From an uncultured Jannaschia sp. (GTDB lineage: Bacteria > Pseudomonadota > Alphaproteobacteria > Rhodobacterales > Rhodobacteraceae), in assembly GCA_947494145.1 (NCBI GenBank), contig CANLTZ010000004.1, forward strand, positions 186,001 to 250,000: a stretch of 64,000 nt of DNA, read 5' to 3'. Made by a program: the position numbers and the translations under genes. A model generated the notes under the pieces. The model made no database searches. It was not told the DNA's origin and saw only the letters and a program-made list of their open reading frames with translations. This document shows positions 8,669 to 17,238 of this stretch, in pieces (position 1 is the stretch's first letter; every line of letters begins with the position of its first letter).

Positions 8669-9975
8669 TGGAATGGTACGAGGCGCTGTGCCTACTGCTG
8701 GGCGCGATCATGGTGCTGATGGCGGTGGGGATGCCTGTGGCCTTGGCCTTTCTGGCGGCCTGCATCCTGGGCGCCTGGATCTTCATGGGCGGCCAGCGCG
8801 GGGTGACGCAACTTCTCAATAACGGGCTCGGGTCGCTCACCAGCTTCGCGCTGGTGCCCATTCCGCTGTTTTTGCTGATGGGGGAGATCTTCTTCTTCAC
8901 GGGTCTCGGCACACGCATGTTCAACGCGATCGACCGGCTGCTGGGCCGCCTGCCGGGGCGGCTCAGCTATGTCACTGTGATCGGCGGCACGGGGTTTTCG
9001 ACGCTGTCGGGGTCGTCCATGGGCTCCACCGCGCTGCTTGGCAGCTTGATGGTGCCGGACATGATCGCGCGGGGCTACAAAAAGCACATGTCCATCGGGC
9101 CCATCTTGGGAACCGGGGGGTTGGCCATCATCATCCCACCATCGGCTTTGGCCGTGCTGCTGGCCACCTTGGCGCAGATTGATGTGGGCGCATTGCTGAT
9201 TGCGGGGGTCATTCCGGGCCTGATCCTGGCGGGGCTTTATATCGCGCTGATCTGGGTGCAGACCCGCCTCGACCCCAGTGCGGCGCCTGCCTACGAGGTC
9301 GAGGCCTTGCCCTGGTCCGCCAAGCTGGGCCTTATCTTGCGCGATGTGGTCCCCATGGTGTCGGTCATGGTGCTGACGGTTCTGGGCATGATCGGCGGGT
9401 TTTTCACCCCGTCCGAGGCGGCGGCCTTTGGCGCTTTGGGCGTGCTGATTTTGGCGGCGATCTATGGCGGGCTGACTTGGTCGGCGATCAAAGCGTCGGT
9501 GAAAGGCGCATTGCGCGTGACGTTGATGGCCTATCTGATCGTCTTCGGGTCGGCCACGTTCAGCCAGCTTCTGGCCTTTTCGGGCGCGTCCAGCGGGTTG
9601 ATCCGTTGGGCGACCGGGTTCGAATTGGCGCCCTTGGCGATGTTGATGGTGATGTTCGCGGTGCTGCTGCTTTTGGGCATGTTCATGGAACAGATCTCGA
9701 TCATGCTGCTGACCGTGCCGATCTTTTTCCCGCTGGCGCAGACATTGGGGTTCGACCCGATCTGGTTCGCGCTGATCATGTTGCTGGCGTTGGAGATCAG
9801 TTTCACCACGCCGCCCTTTGGGCTGTTGTTATTTGTGATGAAGGGCGTGGCGCCGCCGTCCACGACCATGCGCGACATCTACACGGCGGCGTTTCCGTTC
9901 ATCGGGTGTTCGCTGATTTTGGTGGTGTTGCTGATTGCCTTTCCCGGCATCGCGCTTTGGTTGCCGGGGCGGTAG
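8668..9975 (+). CDS. dctM: TRAP transporter large permease (DctM family)
   Basis: Large TRAP membrane subunit, 435 residues with about twelve hydrophobic segments, member of the ion transporter superfamily. It starts MEWYEALCLLLG in a TAATG overlap with dctQ. Family motifs are visible: GSSMGSTALLGSLMVPDMIARGY, where the first helical hairpin binds sodium and substrate, the following GGLAIIIPPSALAVLLA, GFFTPSEAAAFGAL, and the C-terminal FTTPPFGLLLFVMKGVAP. It completes the gntR-leuCD-dctPQM operon. Transcription is likely to stop in the convergent region 9976-10178, which holds repeat copy A rather than an obvious T-rich terminator. Confidence 0.94.
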   Translation: MEWYEALCLLLGAIMVLMAVGMPVALAFLAACILGAWIFMGGQRGVTQLLNNGLGSLTSFALVPIPLFLLMGEIFFFTGLGTRMFNAIDRLLGRLPGRLSYVTVIGGTGFSTLSGSSMGSTALLGSLMVPDMIARGYKKHMSIGPILGTGGLAIIIPPSALAVLLATLAQIDVGALLIAGVIPGLILAGLYIALIWVQTRLDPSAAPAYEVEALPWSAKLGLILRDVVPMVSVMVLTVLGMIGGFFTPSEAAAFGALGVLILAAIYGGLTWSAIKASVKGALRVTLMAYLIVFGSATFSQLLAFSGASSGLIRWATGFELAPLAMLMVMFAVLLLLGMFMEQISIMLLTVPIFFPLAQTLGFDPIWFALIMLLALEISFTTPPFGLLLFVMKGVAPPSTTMRDIYTAAFPFIGCSLILVVLLIAFPGIALWLPGR

Positions 9976-9999
9976 GGGTCATGCTTGGTGGCGCGGAGG

Positions 10000-10165
10000 C
10001 AAGGGGCTTCAGCCCCGCCGCGCCAGCGCCGGTCCGGCCCCACGGATCGGCGCTTTGGTCAGCAACACGCATCGAAGGACCGGTCTTCGGATGTGGCGGC
10101 CATAAAGCGCATCGCTGATCTGTTGCAGCGCCGCTCCCCGGCCCGGCGCTGGCACGGCGGTCTCT
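10000..10165. repeat. Dispersed structured repeat, copy A (convergent intergenic)
   Basis: This stretch between the convergent dctM and flavoprotein genes belongs to a repeat family also found at 32478-32645, 41985-42110 and 48805-48990. Shared blocks are ccataaagcgc (10100-10110) and the following tcgc...gcagcgccgct...ccgg..ccggcg. It also carries the 14-nt hairpin GGGGCTTCAGCCCC (10003-10016). Reading its minus strand, 10126-10155 matches 39114-39143 at 28 of 30 bases. No open frame of note. Confidence 0.6.
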
Positions 10166-10178
10166 GGTCGAGATCGAC

Positions 10179-11351
10179 TTACCCAACCACCCGCGCCGCG
10201 ATCGCTTCCCCCGCCGCCACGCCCGACGACCAGGCCCATTGGAAGTTATAACCGCCCAGCCACCCCGTCACATCCACGGCTTCCCCTATGGCGAACAGGC
10301 CCGGGACGGCCCGCGCCTCCATCGTCTTCGACGACAGATCGGCTGTGTCGATTCCGCCTGCGGTGACCTCGGCCTTGGCATAGCCCTCGGTCCCGTCGGG
10401 GTGCAGGCGCAAGTCGGTGAGCATATCTGCCGCGCGGTCCAGGTCGGCATCGGAGAGGTTTCCCAACTGCCGCGAAAAGCCGATCCGAGTCGCCATCGTG
10501 TCGGCAAGTCGGCTTGGCAGATGCTCGGCCAAGGCGGCTTTCAGATGCGCGCGCGGCATCTTCCGGCGGGCATCGCGCAAGGCTTGGCCGGCGCCGGGCA
10601 GCAGGGTCAGCGCCACTGCGTCGCCCGGCGCCCAATAGGATGACACTTGCAGGATCGCGGGGCCCGACAGGCCCTTGTGGGTGAAGAGGGTCGCTTCCTC
10701 GAAACTCGTCGCCCCCACGCGCGCCACCGACGCACAGGACGTGCCGGGAATGGCGCGCAGGTCGGCATCGTCCGGGCCCAGCGTGAAGGGGACGAGCGCG
10801 GGGCGCGGCGGGATCACCCCCAATCCGAATTGCCGCGCGATGTCATAGGCCACGCCGGTTGCGCCCATCTTCGGGATGGATGGCCCACCCGTGGCCAGCA
10901 CCAGGTTGGGCGCCCGCGCACCCGCCACGCGGAAAAGCCCGTCGCCATGGGCGATATCGCCCAGGGGCGTATTCAGCCGCACCTGCACCGCGCCCTTGGC
11001 GCATTCGTCCAGCAGCATGGCCACGATCTGCCGCGCCGAGCTGTCGCAGAAAAGCTGGCCCAGGGTCTTTTCATGCCAGGCGATACCGTGGGCTTCGACC
11101 AGGGCCAGGAAGTCCCACTGGGTGTAGCGGGCCAGGGCAGACTTAGCGAAATGGGGGTTTTCGGACAGAAAGCAGTCCGGTTCCACGCCCATATTGGTGA
11201 AGTTGCAGCGCCCCCCGCCGGAGATCAGGATTTTCTTTCCGGCCTTGGCGGCATGGTCCAGCACCAGCACGCGCGCGCCGCCTTGGCCCGCAGTGGCGGC
11301 GGCCAACAGGCCCGCGCCGCCGGCGCCTAGGATGATCGCGTCGTAATCCAC
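10179..11351 (-). CDS. BaiN/RdsA (HI0933) family flavoprotein
   Basis: NAD(P)/FAD-dependent oxidoreductase of the HI0933 family, 390 residues, cytoplasmic. The N terminus MDYDAIILGAGGAGLLAA is the FAD-binding Rossmann motif. It is followed by the family signature KKILISGGGRCNFTN and by LATGGPSIPKMGATG. The C-terminal segment GLFAIGEAVDVTGWLGGYNFQWAWSSG closes the FAD site. BaiN-type members reduce double bonds in steroids (clostridial bile acid pathway), but most bacterial members have no assigned substrate. It is monocistronic, convergent with dctM and divergent from the tRNA-Arg gene. Recognised confidently at family level only. Confidence 0.9.
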   Translation of the reverse strand: MDYDAIILGAGGAGLLAAATAGQGGARVLVLDHAAKAGKKILISGGGRCNFTNMGVEPDCFLSENPHFAKSALARYTQWDFLALVEAHGIAWHEKTLGQLFCDSSARQIVAMLLDECAKGAVQVRLNTPLGDIAHGDGLFRVAGARAPNLVLATGGPSIPKMGATGVAYDIARQFGLGVIPPRPALVPFTLGPDDADLRAIPGTSCASVARVGATSFEEATLFTHKGLSGPAILQVSSYWAPGDAVALTLLPGAGQALRDARRKMPRAHLKAALAEHLPSRLADTMATRIGFSRQLGNLSDADLDRAADMLTDLRLHPDGTEGYAKAEVTAGGIDTADLSSKTMEARAVPGLFAIGEAVDVTGWLGGYNFQWAWSSGVAAGEAIAARVVG

Positions 11352-11437
11352 GCCCGTGTCTTACCGACCCAGTCCGGCCCCGAAAAGAGCGGCCCCATTG
11401 CCCCATGGCCCGTTCCGAGGTAGCGAAATCCCGTAGC

Positions 11438-11514
11438 GGGCCCATAGCTCAACTGGATAGAGCAGCCGACTTCTAATCGGCAGGTTGAGGGTTCGAGTCC
11501 TTCTGGGCCCGCCA
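11438..11514 (+). tRNA. tRNA-Arg (anticodon UCU)
   Basis: 77-nt cloverleaf with encoded CCA. The acceptor stem pairs GGGCCCA (11438-11444) with TGGGCCC, then discriminator G and CCA. The D loop is AGCTCAACTGGATAGAGC. The anticodon stem pairs GCCGA with TCGGC around loop CTTCTAA, giving anticodon TCT (reads AGA/AGG). The T arm GAGGG-TTCGAGT-CCTTC is intact. The minus strand encodes the well-known false peptide seen opposite tRNAs, which is not a gene. Confidence 0.97.
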
Positions 11515-11544
11515 GCAGACGATACCATTCCCAGCCCTGCCCCA

Positions 11545-13866
11545 TCACGCGCGCGGCTTCGTGCGGTCCGGGTCCAGGAAGGGGAGTGTCGTCACCTTGG
11601 CCGAAAGCCGCTTCATCCGGCCGTCCATCTGCCCGACCTCTAGCATTGTGCCGACCTCGGAGACCTCCACGGCCAGGCGGGCCATGGCAATCGCGCAGCC
11701 CAGATCGGGGGACCGGGTGGCAGAGGTGATCGTGCCCACCTGCCGTTCACCCAGCAGAACGGGCGCACCGGCGGTGGGGGCTTCATCCCGGTCGAAGCGC
11801 AGGCCCGTCAAAGTGCGCCGGGGGCTTGCGGCGTTGCGTGCCAGTGCGTCGCGACCGACGAAAGCGTCCTTGCGCAGGTCGACGGCGAAGCCGAGCCCAG
11901 CCTCGAACGCATCGACACCGGGTGCGAATTCGGCGCCGGACGCGGCCAGGCCCGCTTCGACCCGAAGGATTTCCAAGGCGGCTGTGCCCATGGGGCGGAG
12001 GTCGTGGGCATCGCCTGCCACCATGATCGCATCCCACAAGGCCACCCCGTCCGAAGCCGCGCAGAACAGCTCATACCCCAATTCGCCGGTATAGCCCGTC
12101 CGCGTCAGCAGGAAGGGCAGGCCGTCGCGGTCACCCAGCCGCGCGGATGTCACGCCGAACCAGCGCAGGTCATCCAGGGACGGCACGTGCGGGCGGGTAT
12201 GGACGAGCCCGCGCAGCACGTCGCGGGCGCGGGGCCCCTGTAGCGCCAAACTCGGGAGGGCGTCGCCCATGGCGTTGATGCGCACCTGGAAGCCTTGCGC
12301 GTCGGCCAGGGCGGTCAGGTGACGCGCGCTTTCCTCCGTGCCGCAACACCAGCGGAAAAGCTGGTCACCCAGCCGGAACAAGGTGCCATCGTCGATGACC
12401 TCACCCCTTGGATCGCAGAGCAGCGCGTAGGTGCCGCGCCAGACGGGCAAGCGCGCGATATCGCGGGTCAGGGCATGTTGCAGCAACCGTCCCGCATCGG
12501 GGCCGACGATGTCGTATTTGCGCAAGGGGCTGGTGTCTTGCAGCGTTACGGCATCGCGGCAGGCGCGATATTCGGCGATGGGGCCGAGACCGGCATAGCT
12601 GGTGGGCACCCAAGTGGCGCGCGCGGGCGCGAAGTCGCGCGTCAGGCGCGATGTGGCGGGATGGAAGGGGGATTCCTCGCTCAAGCGCATGGGCGCCGCC
12701 TCCTGCTCGCGGTGGGCAATGGCGCGGCGCACGGGCGTATCGGCGCGGTGGATGCGCACGTGGACATCCGTGGGGTTCCAGCCGTTGATCGGGTCGATAT
12801 CGTCGGGACAGGCTGTGGACACGCAAACCAGCGCCTCGGCGGCGCGCAGGGCAACATAGTCACCGGGCCGCGACCAGCTTTCTTCGGTCTGGATGTGGTG
12901 GTGCGGGTCGATCCACGTGCTCCAGAAGAAGTTGATGGCGGGCCAGGCGGCGCGGCGCGCGATGCCGTAGGGCGCCATCGCGTCCGAGATGTTGTCGGAG
13001 CAGTTGATGTGACCGGGAAAGCCGCGGTCGGCATAGCCGCGGGCGGTGCAGGCAAGCCCGAATGTGTCGTGCCGCCCGCAGGTGTCTTGGACCAGATGCA
13101 TCAGCGGCCGCATCTCGGCATCGTGGAACGTGTCGAAAAGGCCCGGCATCGGGTAGCTGCGCCGCACCATGGAGCGGGTGGCGGTGCTGTCGATGGCTTC
13201 CTCCTGCCCGCGATCCAGCCCGGCGGCGCGGAAGGCCATGAAGTCGGAGCATTGTTGCCCCTCGACGTCGATTACCTGCACGATTTCGCCAGGGGCCAGG
13301 GCATAGGCGCGGGCAGTGCCGCGCGGGATGGTGAATTCGTCGCGCACAGGGCCGAGGGGCTGTGGTAGCAGGGGGGCTGAGGTCTGCGCCCGGCTGACGG
13401 ACAGGGTCACGGAGCCGGGGGTGGTTCCCGCTGTCAGATCGGCCTCAGCGCAGAGCGAGATGATCCAGATATCGCAGCCGTCGCGGGCTTTCAGAAGCAG
13501 GGGGTCCGAGGTTGCCGACAGCGTGGCAGAGGGACGGTTTGTGCTGGTCGTCAGGCCACGGGCCTGCATCCACCCCTCCAACGGTCCGCTGTCATAGCCT
13601 GTTTGCGGCAGAATGGCGTCCGGGGGTAAACCGAGAAGCGCCAGGCCGTCGCGCCCCTGCGCATCAAAGGCGCAGACATGCACGCGGTGGGCTGGGGTCA
13701 CCCCTTCAATGGACAGAAGGTCGTCTGCGCGCTGGTGGACGCATCTCGCTTCGCGCGGGGTGACGGCTGTGGTTTCCACGTTTTCCGGCGTTGGCAGGCC
13801 GGGGAAGCGGCGACCGGGGAAGCGGGCATCCCCGTTGATGACCGAAGTGAGGGGCGGGGGCATCAT
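11545..13866 (-). CDS. DUF1989-GcvT fusion protein (aminomethyltransferase-like)
   Basis: A 773-residue cytoplasmic protein with three parts. Residues 1-165 resemble no family I can name. About 175-375 is a DUF1989 domain (urea carboxylase-associated type) with EIVQVIDVEGQQCSDFM and GHINCSDNISDAMAPYG, whose Cys and His could bind metal. About 400-765 is a GcvT folate-binding aminomethyltransferase domain with LRKYDIVGPDAGRLLQ and the signature TRTGYTGELGYELF at 588-601. GcvT proteins move a one-carbon unit from an N- or S-methyl compound to tetrahydrofolate (glycine cleavage, dimethylglycine, DMSP). It overlaps the hydrolase gene (ATGA) and ends the operon headed by the CuyA-like gene and a betaine-type importer. 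Demethylation of the imported methylated compound is the likely role (inference). Confidence 0.85.
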   Translation of the reverse strand: MMPPPLTSVINGDARFPGRRFPGLPTPENVETTAVTPREARCVHQRADDLLSIEGVTPAHRVHVCAFDAQGRDGLALLGLPPDAILPQTGYDSGPLEGWMQARGLTTSTNRPSATLSATSDPLLLKARDGCDIWIISLCAEADLTAGTTPGSVTLSVSRAQTSAPLLPQPLGPVRDEFTIPRGTARAYALAPGEIVQVIDVEGQQCSDFMAFRAAGLDRGQEEAIDSTATRSMVRRSYPMPGLFDTFHDAEMRPLMHLVQDTCGRHDTFGLACTARGYADRGFPGHINCSDNISDAMAPYGIARRAAWPAINFFWSTWIDPHHHIQTEESWSRPGDYVALRAAEALVCVSTACPDDIDPINGWNPTDVHVRIHRADTPVRRAIAHREQEAAPMRLSEESPFHPATSRLTRDFAPARATWVPTSYAGLGPIAEYRACRDAVTLQDTSPLRKYDIVGPDAGRLLQHALTRDIARLPVWRGTYALLCDPRGEVIDDGTLFRLGDQLFRWCCGTEESARHLTALADAQGFQVRINAMGDALPSLALQGPRARDVLRGLVHTRPHVPSLDDLRWFGVTSARLGDRDGLPFLLTRTGYTGELGYELFCAASDGVALWDAIMVAGDAHDLRPMGTAALEILRVEAGLAASGAEFAPGVDAFEAGLGFAVDLRKDAFVGRDALARNAASPRRTLTGLRFDRDEAPTAGAPVLLGERQVGTITSATRSPDLGCAIAMARLAVEVSEVGTMLEVGQMDGRMKRLSAKVTTLPFLDPDRTKPRA

Positions 13867-14582
13867 GGCGGGCCACCATCGAGGAAATCGCGTAGCAATG
13901 CGCTGAACAGGGCCGGTTTCTCGGCATGAACGGCATGGGCACAGCCCGGCACGACGGCGAGCCCGGCGCGCGGGATGGCGGACCAGAGCCGCTCGATCTG
14001 GGGCCAGGCATAAGTGCGGTCGCGATCACCCCACAGTACCAGCGTGCCCTGCGGGATGTCGGGTAGGTGTGCGTCGCCTGACCACGCCTCCATCGCGTCG
14101 AGCCCGGCATGGATCGCACTAAGCGACGCGCGTTCGGCGATTGCTGCGCAGGGGGCGAAGCCGGGGGCGGCTCTGCCATCCAGAAACCATGTCGCCGCGA
14201 TGCGGGACGCCGTGGCCGCGGCGCCGTCGGCTTCGGCGCGGCGCTTGCTTTCCGCGATGGTTTCGAAACGTCCGGGCAGCAGGCCCGTGGCGCCGGTGGC
14301 GTAAAGGATCAGCCGGTCAATGCGCACGCGGTCCCGTCGCGCGATTTCCTGCGCGATCATACCGCCCATGGAATGGCCAAGCAGGTCATAGCGGTCGATG
14401 CCAAGTGCGGTCAGCTCCGCCACGACCCAATCGGCGAAGGCCCCGATCTGGGTCATGGGCGCCTCATCGCACCGCGCGCCGAAGCCCGGCAGGTCCAGCG
14501 CCACGGTCTCGCGCCCCACTTCGACCCCCGCCCATTGCGCGCCGCCACCTAGGAAGCCGTGGACGAGGACGAGGGGCGTCAC
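13863..14582 (-). CDS. Alpha/beta-fold hydrolase
   Basis: A 239-residue soluble alpha/beta hydrolase. It starts MTPLVLVHGFLGGGAQW, with the oxyanion HGF motif. The nucleophile elbow is GHSMGG (Ser71), the acid lies in LVLWGDRDRTY, and the catalytic His in the C-terminal GCAHAVHAEKP, so the triad is complete. Related to MenH/BioH-like esterases. Both ends overlap neighbours by ATGA: its start lies in the proW-like stop (14579-14582), and its stop in the DUF1989-GcvT start (13863-13866). It is thus firmly part of the importer operon. It may hydrolyse an ester or thioester in the same pathway; the substrate is unknown. Confidence 0.85.
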   Translation of the reverse strand: MTPLVLVHGFLGGGAQWAGVEVGRETVALDLPGFGARCDEAPMTQIGAFADWVVAELTALGIDRYDLLGHSMGGMIAQEIARRDRVRIDRLILYATGATGLLPGRFETIAESKRRAEADGAAATASRIAATWFLDGRAAPGFAPCAAIAERASLSAIHAGLDAMEAWSGDAHLPDIPQGTLVLWGDRDRTYAWPQIERLWSAIPRAGLAVVPGCAHAVHAEKPALFSALLRDFLDGGPP

Positions 14583-16120
14583 CCCCGCTTCCCCTGGACG
14601 ATGCGGTCAAGGATCATCGCGCAGAACAGGATCGAGAAGCCCGCCAGGATGCCCTGGCCCACATTGGCGTATTGCAGCGCCTCTAGCACGTCTTCGCCCA
14701 AGCCCTTGGCCCCGATCAGCGAGGCGACGACCACCATGGCGAGCGACAGCATGATGGTCTGATTGATGCCCGCGCGGATGGATGGGCCCGCCAGCGGCAA
14801 GTCCACCTTTGTGAGCAGATACCATTTGCTGGCGCCAAAGCTGATGGCGGCTTCGCGCACGCTTTCGGGCACGCCGCGCAGGCCCAGCACGGTCAGGCGC
14901 ACGACGGGGGTGCCGCCGAAGATCATGGTGGTGACCACGGCAGCCGGTTTGCCGGTGCCGAAGAAGGCGATGACCGGGATCATGAAGACGAAGGCGGGCA
15001 TGGTCTGCATGAAATCCATGATCGGTTGGATCACGCGGTAGAAGCGCGGGCGGCGGGCCGCGAACATGCCCAGGGGGATACCGATGGCGATGGACAGGCA
15101 GGCTGCGGTGCCCAGAAGCGCCAGGGTCGTCATCGCCTTTTCCCAGAAACCCAGAAAACCCATATAGGCCAGGAATGCACCCGACCAGACCGCCATGCGC
15201 AGGCCCGCCGTCAACCAGGTCAGCAGCACGATCAGCGCGAAGATCACGATCCAGGGTGTTGAGACGAAGACCAGTTCCAGCGCGTCCAGCACCAGGCGGA
15301 TACCGGCGGTGATGGCGTCGAACAGCGCTTCGCCGTTCAGAACCGCCCAGTTGAAGAACGCCTCCACCCAGGCGATGGCGGTCAGGCGGATGTCGGGCAC
15401 GGTGGGGAAGTCGTTCAGCAGGCTAAAGCGCCCCGGTAGGCTGTAATGGACCATGGCGACCGCGACGATCAGCGCCATGAAGACGGCGCTGAATGCGATC
15501 TGTGTGTTTGGCATGCCGGACCGAACGGATCGGTTCGACAGCCATTCCGAAAACCGCGCCTCCAACGCCCAGTTTGCGACTGTGGCTTGGGCCGCTTTGA
15601 CGACCAGCAGCAGCACAAGGCCCATCAGTGCGATGGTGGGCCCTTGCGCAGCGATTGCGTCGGCCTCGGCGCGGATGCCGTCGATATTGGCCTCCAGCGA
15701 TTCCACCGTGCGGCGGAAGGCGTCCACGCGGTCCGAGCCGCTTTCGATGGCGGCCTGTAGCTGTTGGCGGCGCAGGTCGAGCGTGCCTTCGATGGACGCG
15801 ATCCGCGCCATGGCATCGGCGGCCAGGTCACCGAACAGGCCACGGGCAATCTGGACGAGGGCGATGGCCTCCAGGATCAGGAAGGGCAGCGCCCATGACC
15901 ACAGCCCGCGGGCCCCGAACCAGACGGGCCCCATCAGCCCTGCGGCCATGTTGAACGTGGGCGTGAAGCGGGCAGAGGCACCGACGCGTTCGAAGTTGCG
16001 GATATAGTAGTCGGGGCTGGTTTCCACGAAAGCACGGATATTGTCCCGCCGTTCTTCCGCATAGGCGATGGCGGCGGCGCTTTCGGTGTCTTCCAGCGGA
16101 TTGACGGTATCTATCTTCAT
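14579..16120 (-). CDS. proW: Betaine/osmoprotectant-type ABC permease with N-terminal extension (ProW-like)
   Basis: Inner-membrane permease, 513 residues against about 350 for E. coli ProW. The C-terminal BPD permease domain is canonical, with GTAACLSIAIGIPLGMFAARR, the DFMQTMPAFVFMIPVIAFFG segment, and an EAA loop around VPESVREAAISFGASKWYLL. The first 160 residues are additional. YYIRNFERVGASARFTPTFN followed by MGPVWFGARGLW resembles DUF2628-type membrane modules. A probable coiled coil follows at about 107-160, then a membrane helix. It is coupled by ATGA overlaps to the ATPase gene upstream and the hydrolase downstream. Substrate is probably a quaternary amine or similar zwitterion, by family. 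Confidence 0.9.
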   Translation of the reverse strand: MKIDTVNPLEDTESAAAIAYAEERRDNIRAFVETSPDYYIRNFERVGASARFTPTFNMAAGLMGPVWFGARGLWSWALPFLILEAIALVQIARGLFGDLAADAMARIASIEGTLDLRRQQLQAAIESGSDRVDAFRRTVESLEANIDGIRAEADAIAAQGPTIALMGLVLLLVVKAAQATVANWALEARFSEWLSNRSVRSGMPNTQIAFSAVFMALIVAVAMVHYSLPGRFSLLNDFPTVPDIRLTAIAWVEAFFNWAVLNGEALFDAITAGIRLVLDALELVFVSTPWIVIFALIVLLTWLTAGLRMAVWSGAFLAYMGFLGFWEKAMTTLALLGTAACLSIAIGIPLGMFAARRPRFYRVIQPIMDFMQTMPAFVFMIPVIAFFGTGKPAAVVTTMIFGGTPVVRLTVLGLRGVPESVREAAISFGASKWYLLTKVDLPLAGPSIRAGINQTIMLSLAMVVVASLIGAKGLGEDVLEALQYANVGQGILAGFSILFCAMILDRIVQGKRG

Positions 16121-17172
16121 GACACTTCCGTCCCCTCGATCACGGTGCGCAGCAGGTCCGCCCGTGTGATCACGCCCCTGTCCGTGCCCGCATCGTGGAC
16201 GATGACGGGGCGGTCGTCGTCGATGGCCATGGTGATCAGATTGCTCAGCGTCTCGCCCTCATCCACCCGGGGCAGATCGGCCGAAAGCGGGCCATGGGTG
16301 GCCGCATAGGCGTCGAGCGGCTGCATCACCGCATGGGCATGGACGACCTTGAGCCGTGAAATGCCAGCCACGAAGTCGGCCACGTAATCGTCGGCGGGGT
16401 GCATGACGATATCTTCGGCGGTGCCCGTCTGCACCATCTTGCCGTCGCGCATGATGGCGATGCGGTCGCCGATGCGCACGGCTTCGTCCAGGTCGTGGGT
16501 GATGAAGACGGTGGTCTTCTTGAGGATCTTGGACAGGCGGATGAATTCATCCTGCAATTGCCGCCGGATCAGCGGGTCGAGGGCGGAAAAGGGTTCATCC
16601 ATCAACAGCACGTCAGGATTGGCGGCCAGGGCCCGAGCGAGGCCCACACGCTGCTGCATGCCACCTGACAGCTCATGTGCGAATTTCGCGCCCCAGGCGC
16701 CAAGTTCTACGATATCCAGGATCGCTGCGGCCTGGCGCATCCGTTCGTTCTTGGCCACCTGGCGGATTTCCAGCGGCATGGCGACGTTGTCCAGAACCGA
16801 GCGATGCGGCATCAGCGCGAAGTTCTGGAAGACCATGCCGATCTTGTGGTTGCGGAACCGCTGCAATTCCTTGGGCTTGAGGGCGGTGACATCCACGCCC
16901 TCGATCTCGATCCGGCCAGCGGTGGGCTCCAACAGGCGATTGAAGTGGCGCACCAGGGTCGACTTGCCGCTGCCCGACAGGCCCATGATGCAGAAGATTT
17001 CGCCGCGCCGGACCGACAGGCTGACATCGGCCACGCCGACCACGGCGTTGAATTCGCCCAGGACTTCGGCCTTGGTCAGACCCCGGTCGCGGATGGCCTG
17101 CAAGGCGGCCTCGGGCCGGTCGCCGAAGATTTTCCAGACATCGGTGACGTCGATGACACGGTCGTCCGACAT
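16117..17172 (-). CDS. proV: Betaine/osmoprotectant-type ABC ATPase (ProV-like)
   Basis: ATPase subunit, 351 residues, peripheral inner-membrane. Walker A is GLSGSGKST (64-72), the signature ELSGGMQQRVGLARAL, Walker B VLLMDEPFSALD, and the switch His in VFITHDLDEAVRIGD. The N-terminal extension IRDRGLTKAEVLGEFNAVVG is typical of ProV/OpuAA. A C-terminal CBS-like region (about 285-350, RPVIVHDAGTDRGVITRADLL) could sense ionic strength as in OpuA. It is followed by the permease in an ATGA overlap and preceded by a 66-bp gap holding the hairpin at 17194-17220. Confidence 0.93.
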   Translation of the reverse strand: MSDDRVIDVTDVWKIFGDRPEAALQAIRDRGLTKAEVLGEFNAVVGVADVSLSVRRGEIFCIMGLSGSGKSTLVRHFNRLLEPTAGRIEIEGVDVTALKPKELQRFRNHKIGMVFQNFALMPHRSVLDNVAMPLEIRQVAKNERMRQAAAILDIVELGAWGAKFAHELSGGMQQRVGLARALAANPDVLLMDEPFSALDPLIRRQLQDEFIRLSKILKKTTVFITHDLDEAVRIGDRIAIMRDGKMVQTGTAEDIVMHPADDYVADFVAGISRLKVVHAHAVMQPLDAYAATHGPLSADLPRVDEGETLSNLITMAIDDDRPVIVHDAGTDRGVITRADLLRTVIEGTEVS

Positions 17173-17193
17173 GGGCGCATCCCCTGGCTCAAG

Positions 17194-17220
17194 CCCGCGC
17201 GCAGGACATCCGCGCGCGGG
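17194..17220 (-). promoter_or_regulatory. Intercistronic stem-loop after proX
   Basis: CCCGCGCGC (17194-17202) and GCGCGCGGG (17212-17220) form a perfect nine-pair stem with a nine-base loop, in the only sizeable gap of the proX-proV-proW transcript. There is no T-run in the transcribed direction. Likely an attenuator or 3' end protector that raises binding-protein mRNA. Confidence 0.6.
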
Positions 17221-17238
17221 TCGTATTGTCCGTGTCGC

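Noticed and set aside
11327-11548. Open frame on the minus strand across the tRNA-Arg gene, with a peptide containing GLEPSTCRLEVGCSIQLSYG
   Set aside because: This peptide is the well-known translation of the complement of a tRNA and is often annotated in error. The tRNA on the plus strand explains it.
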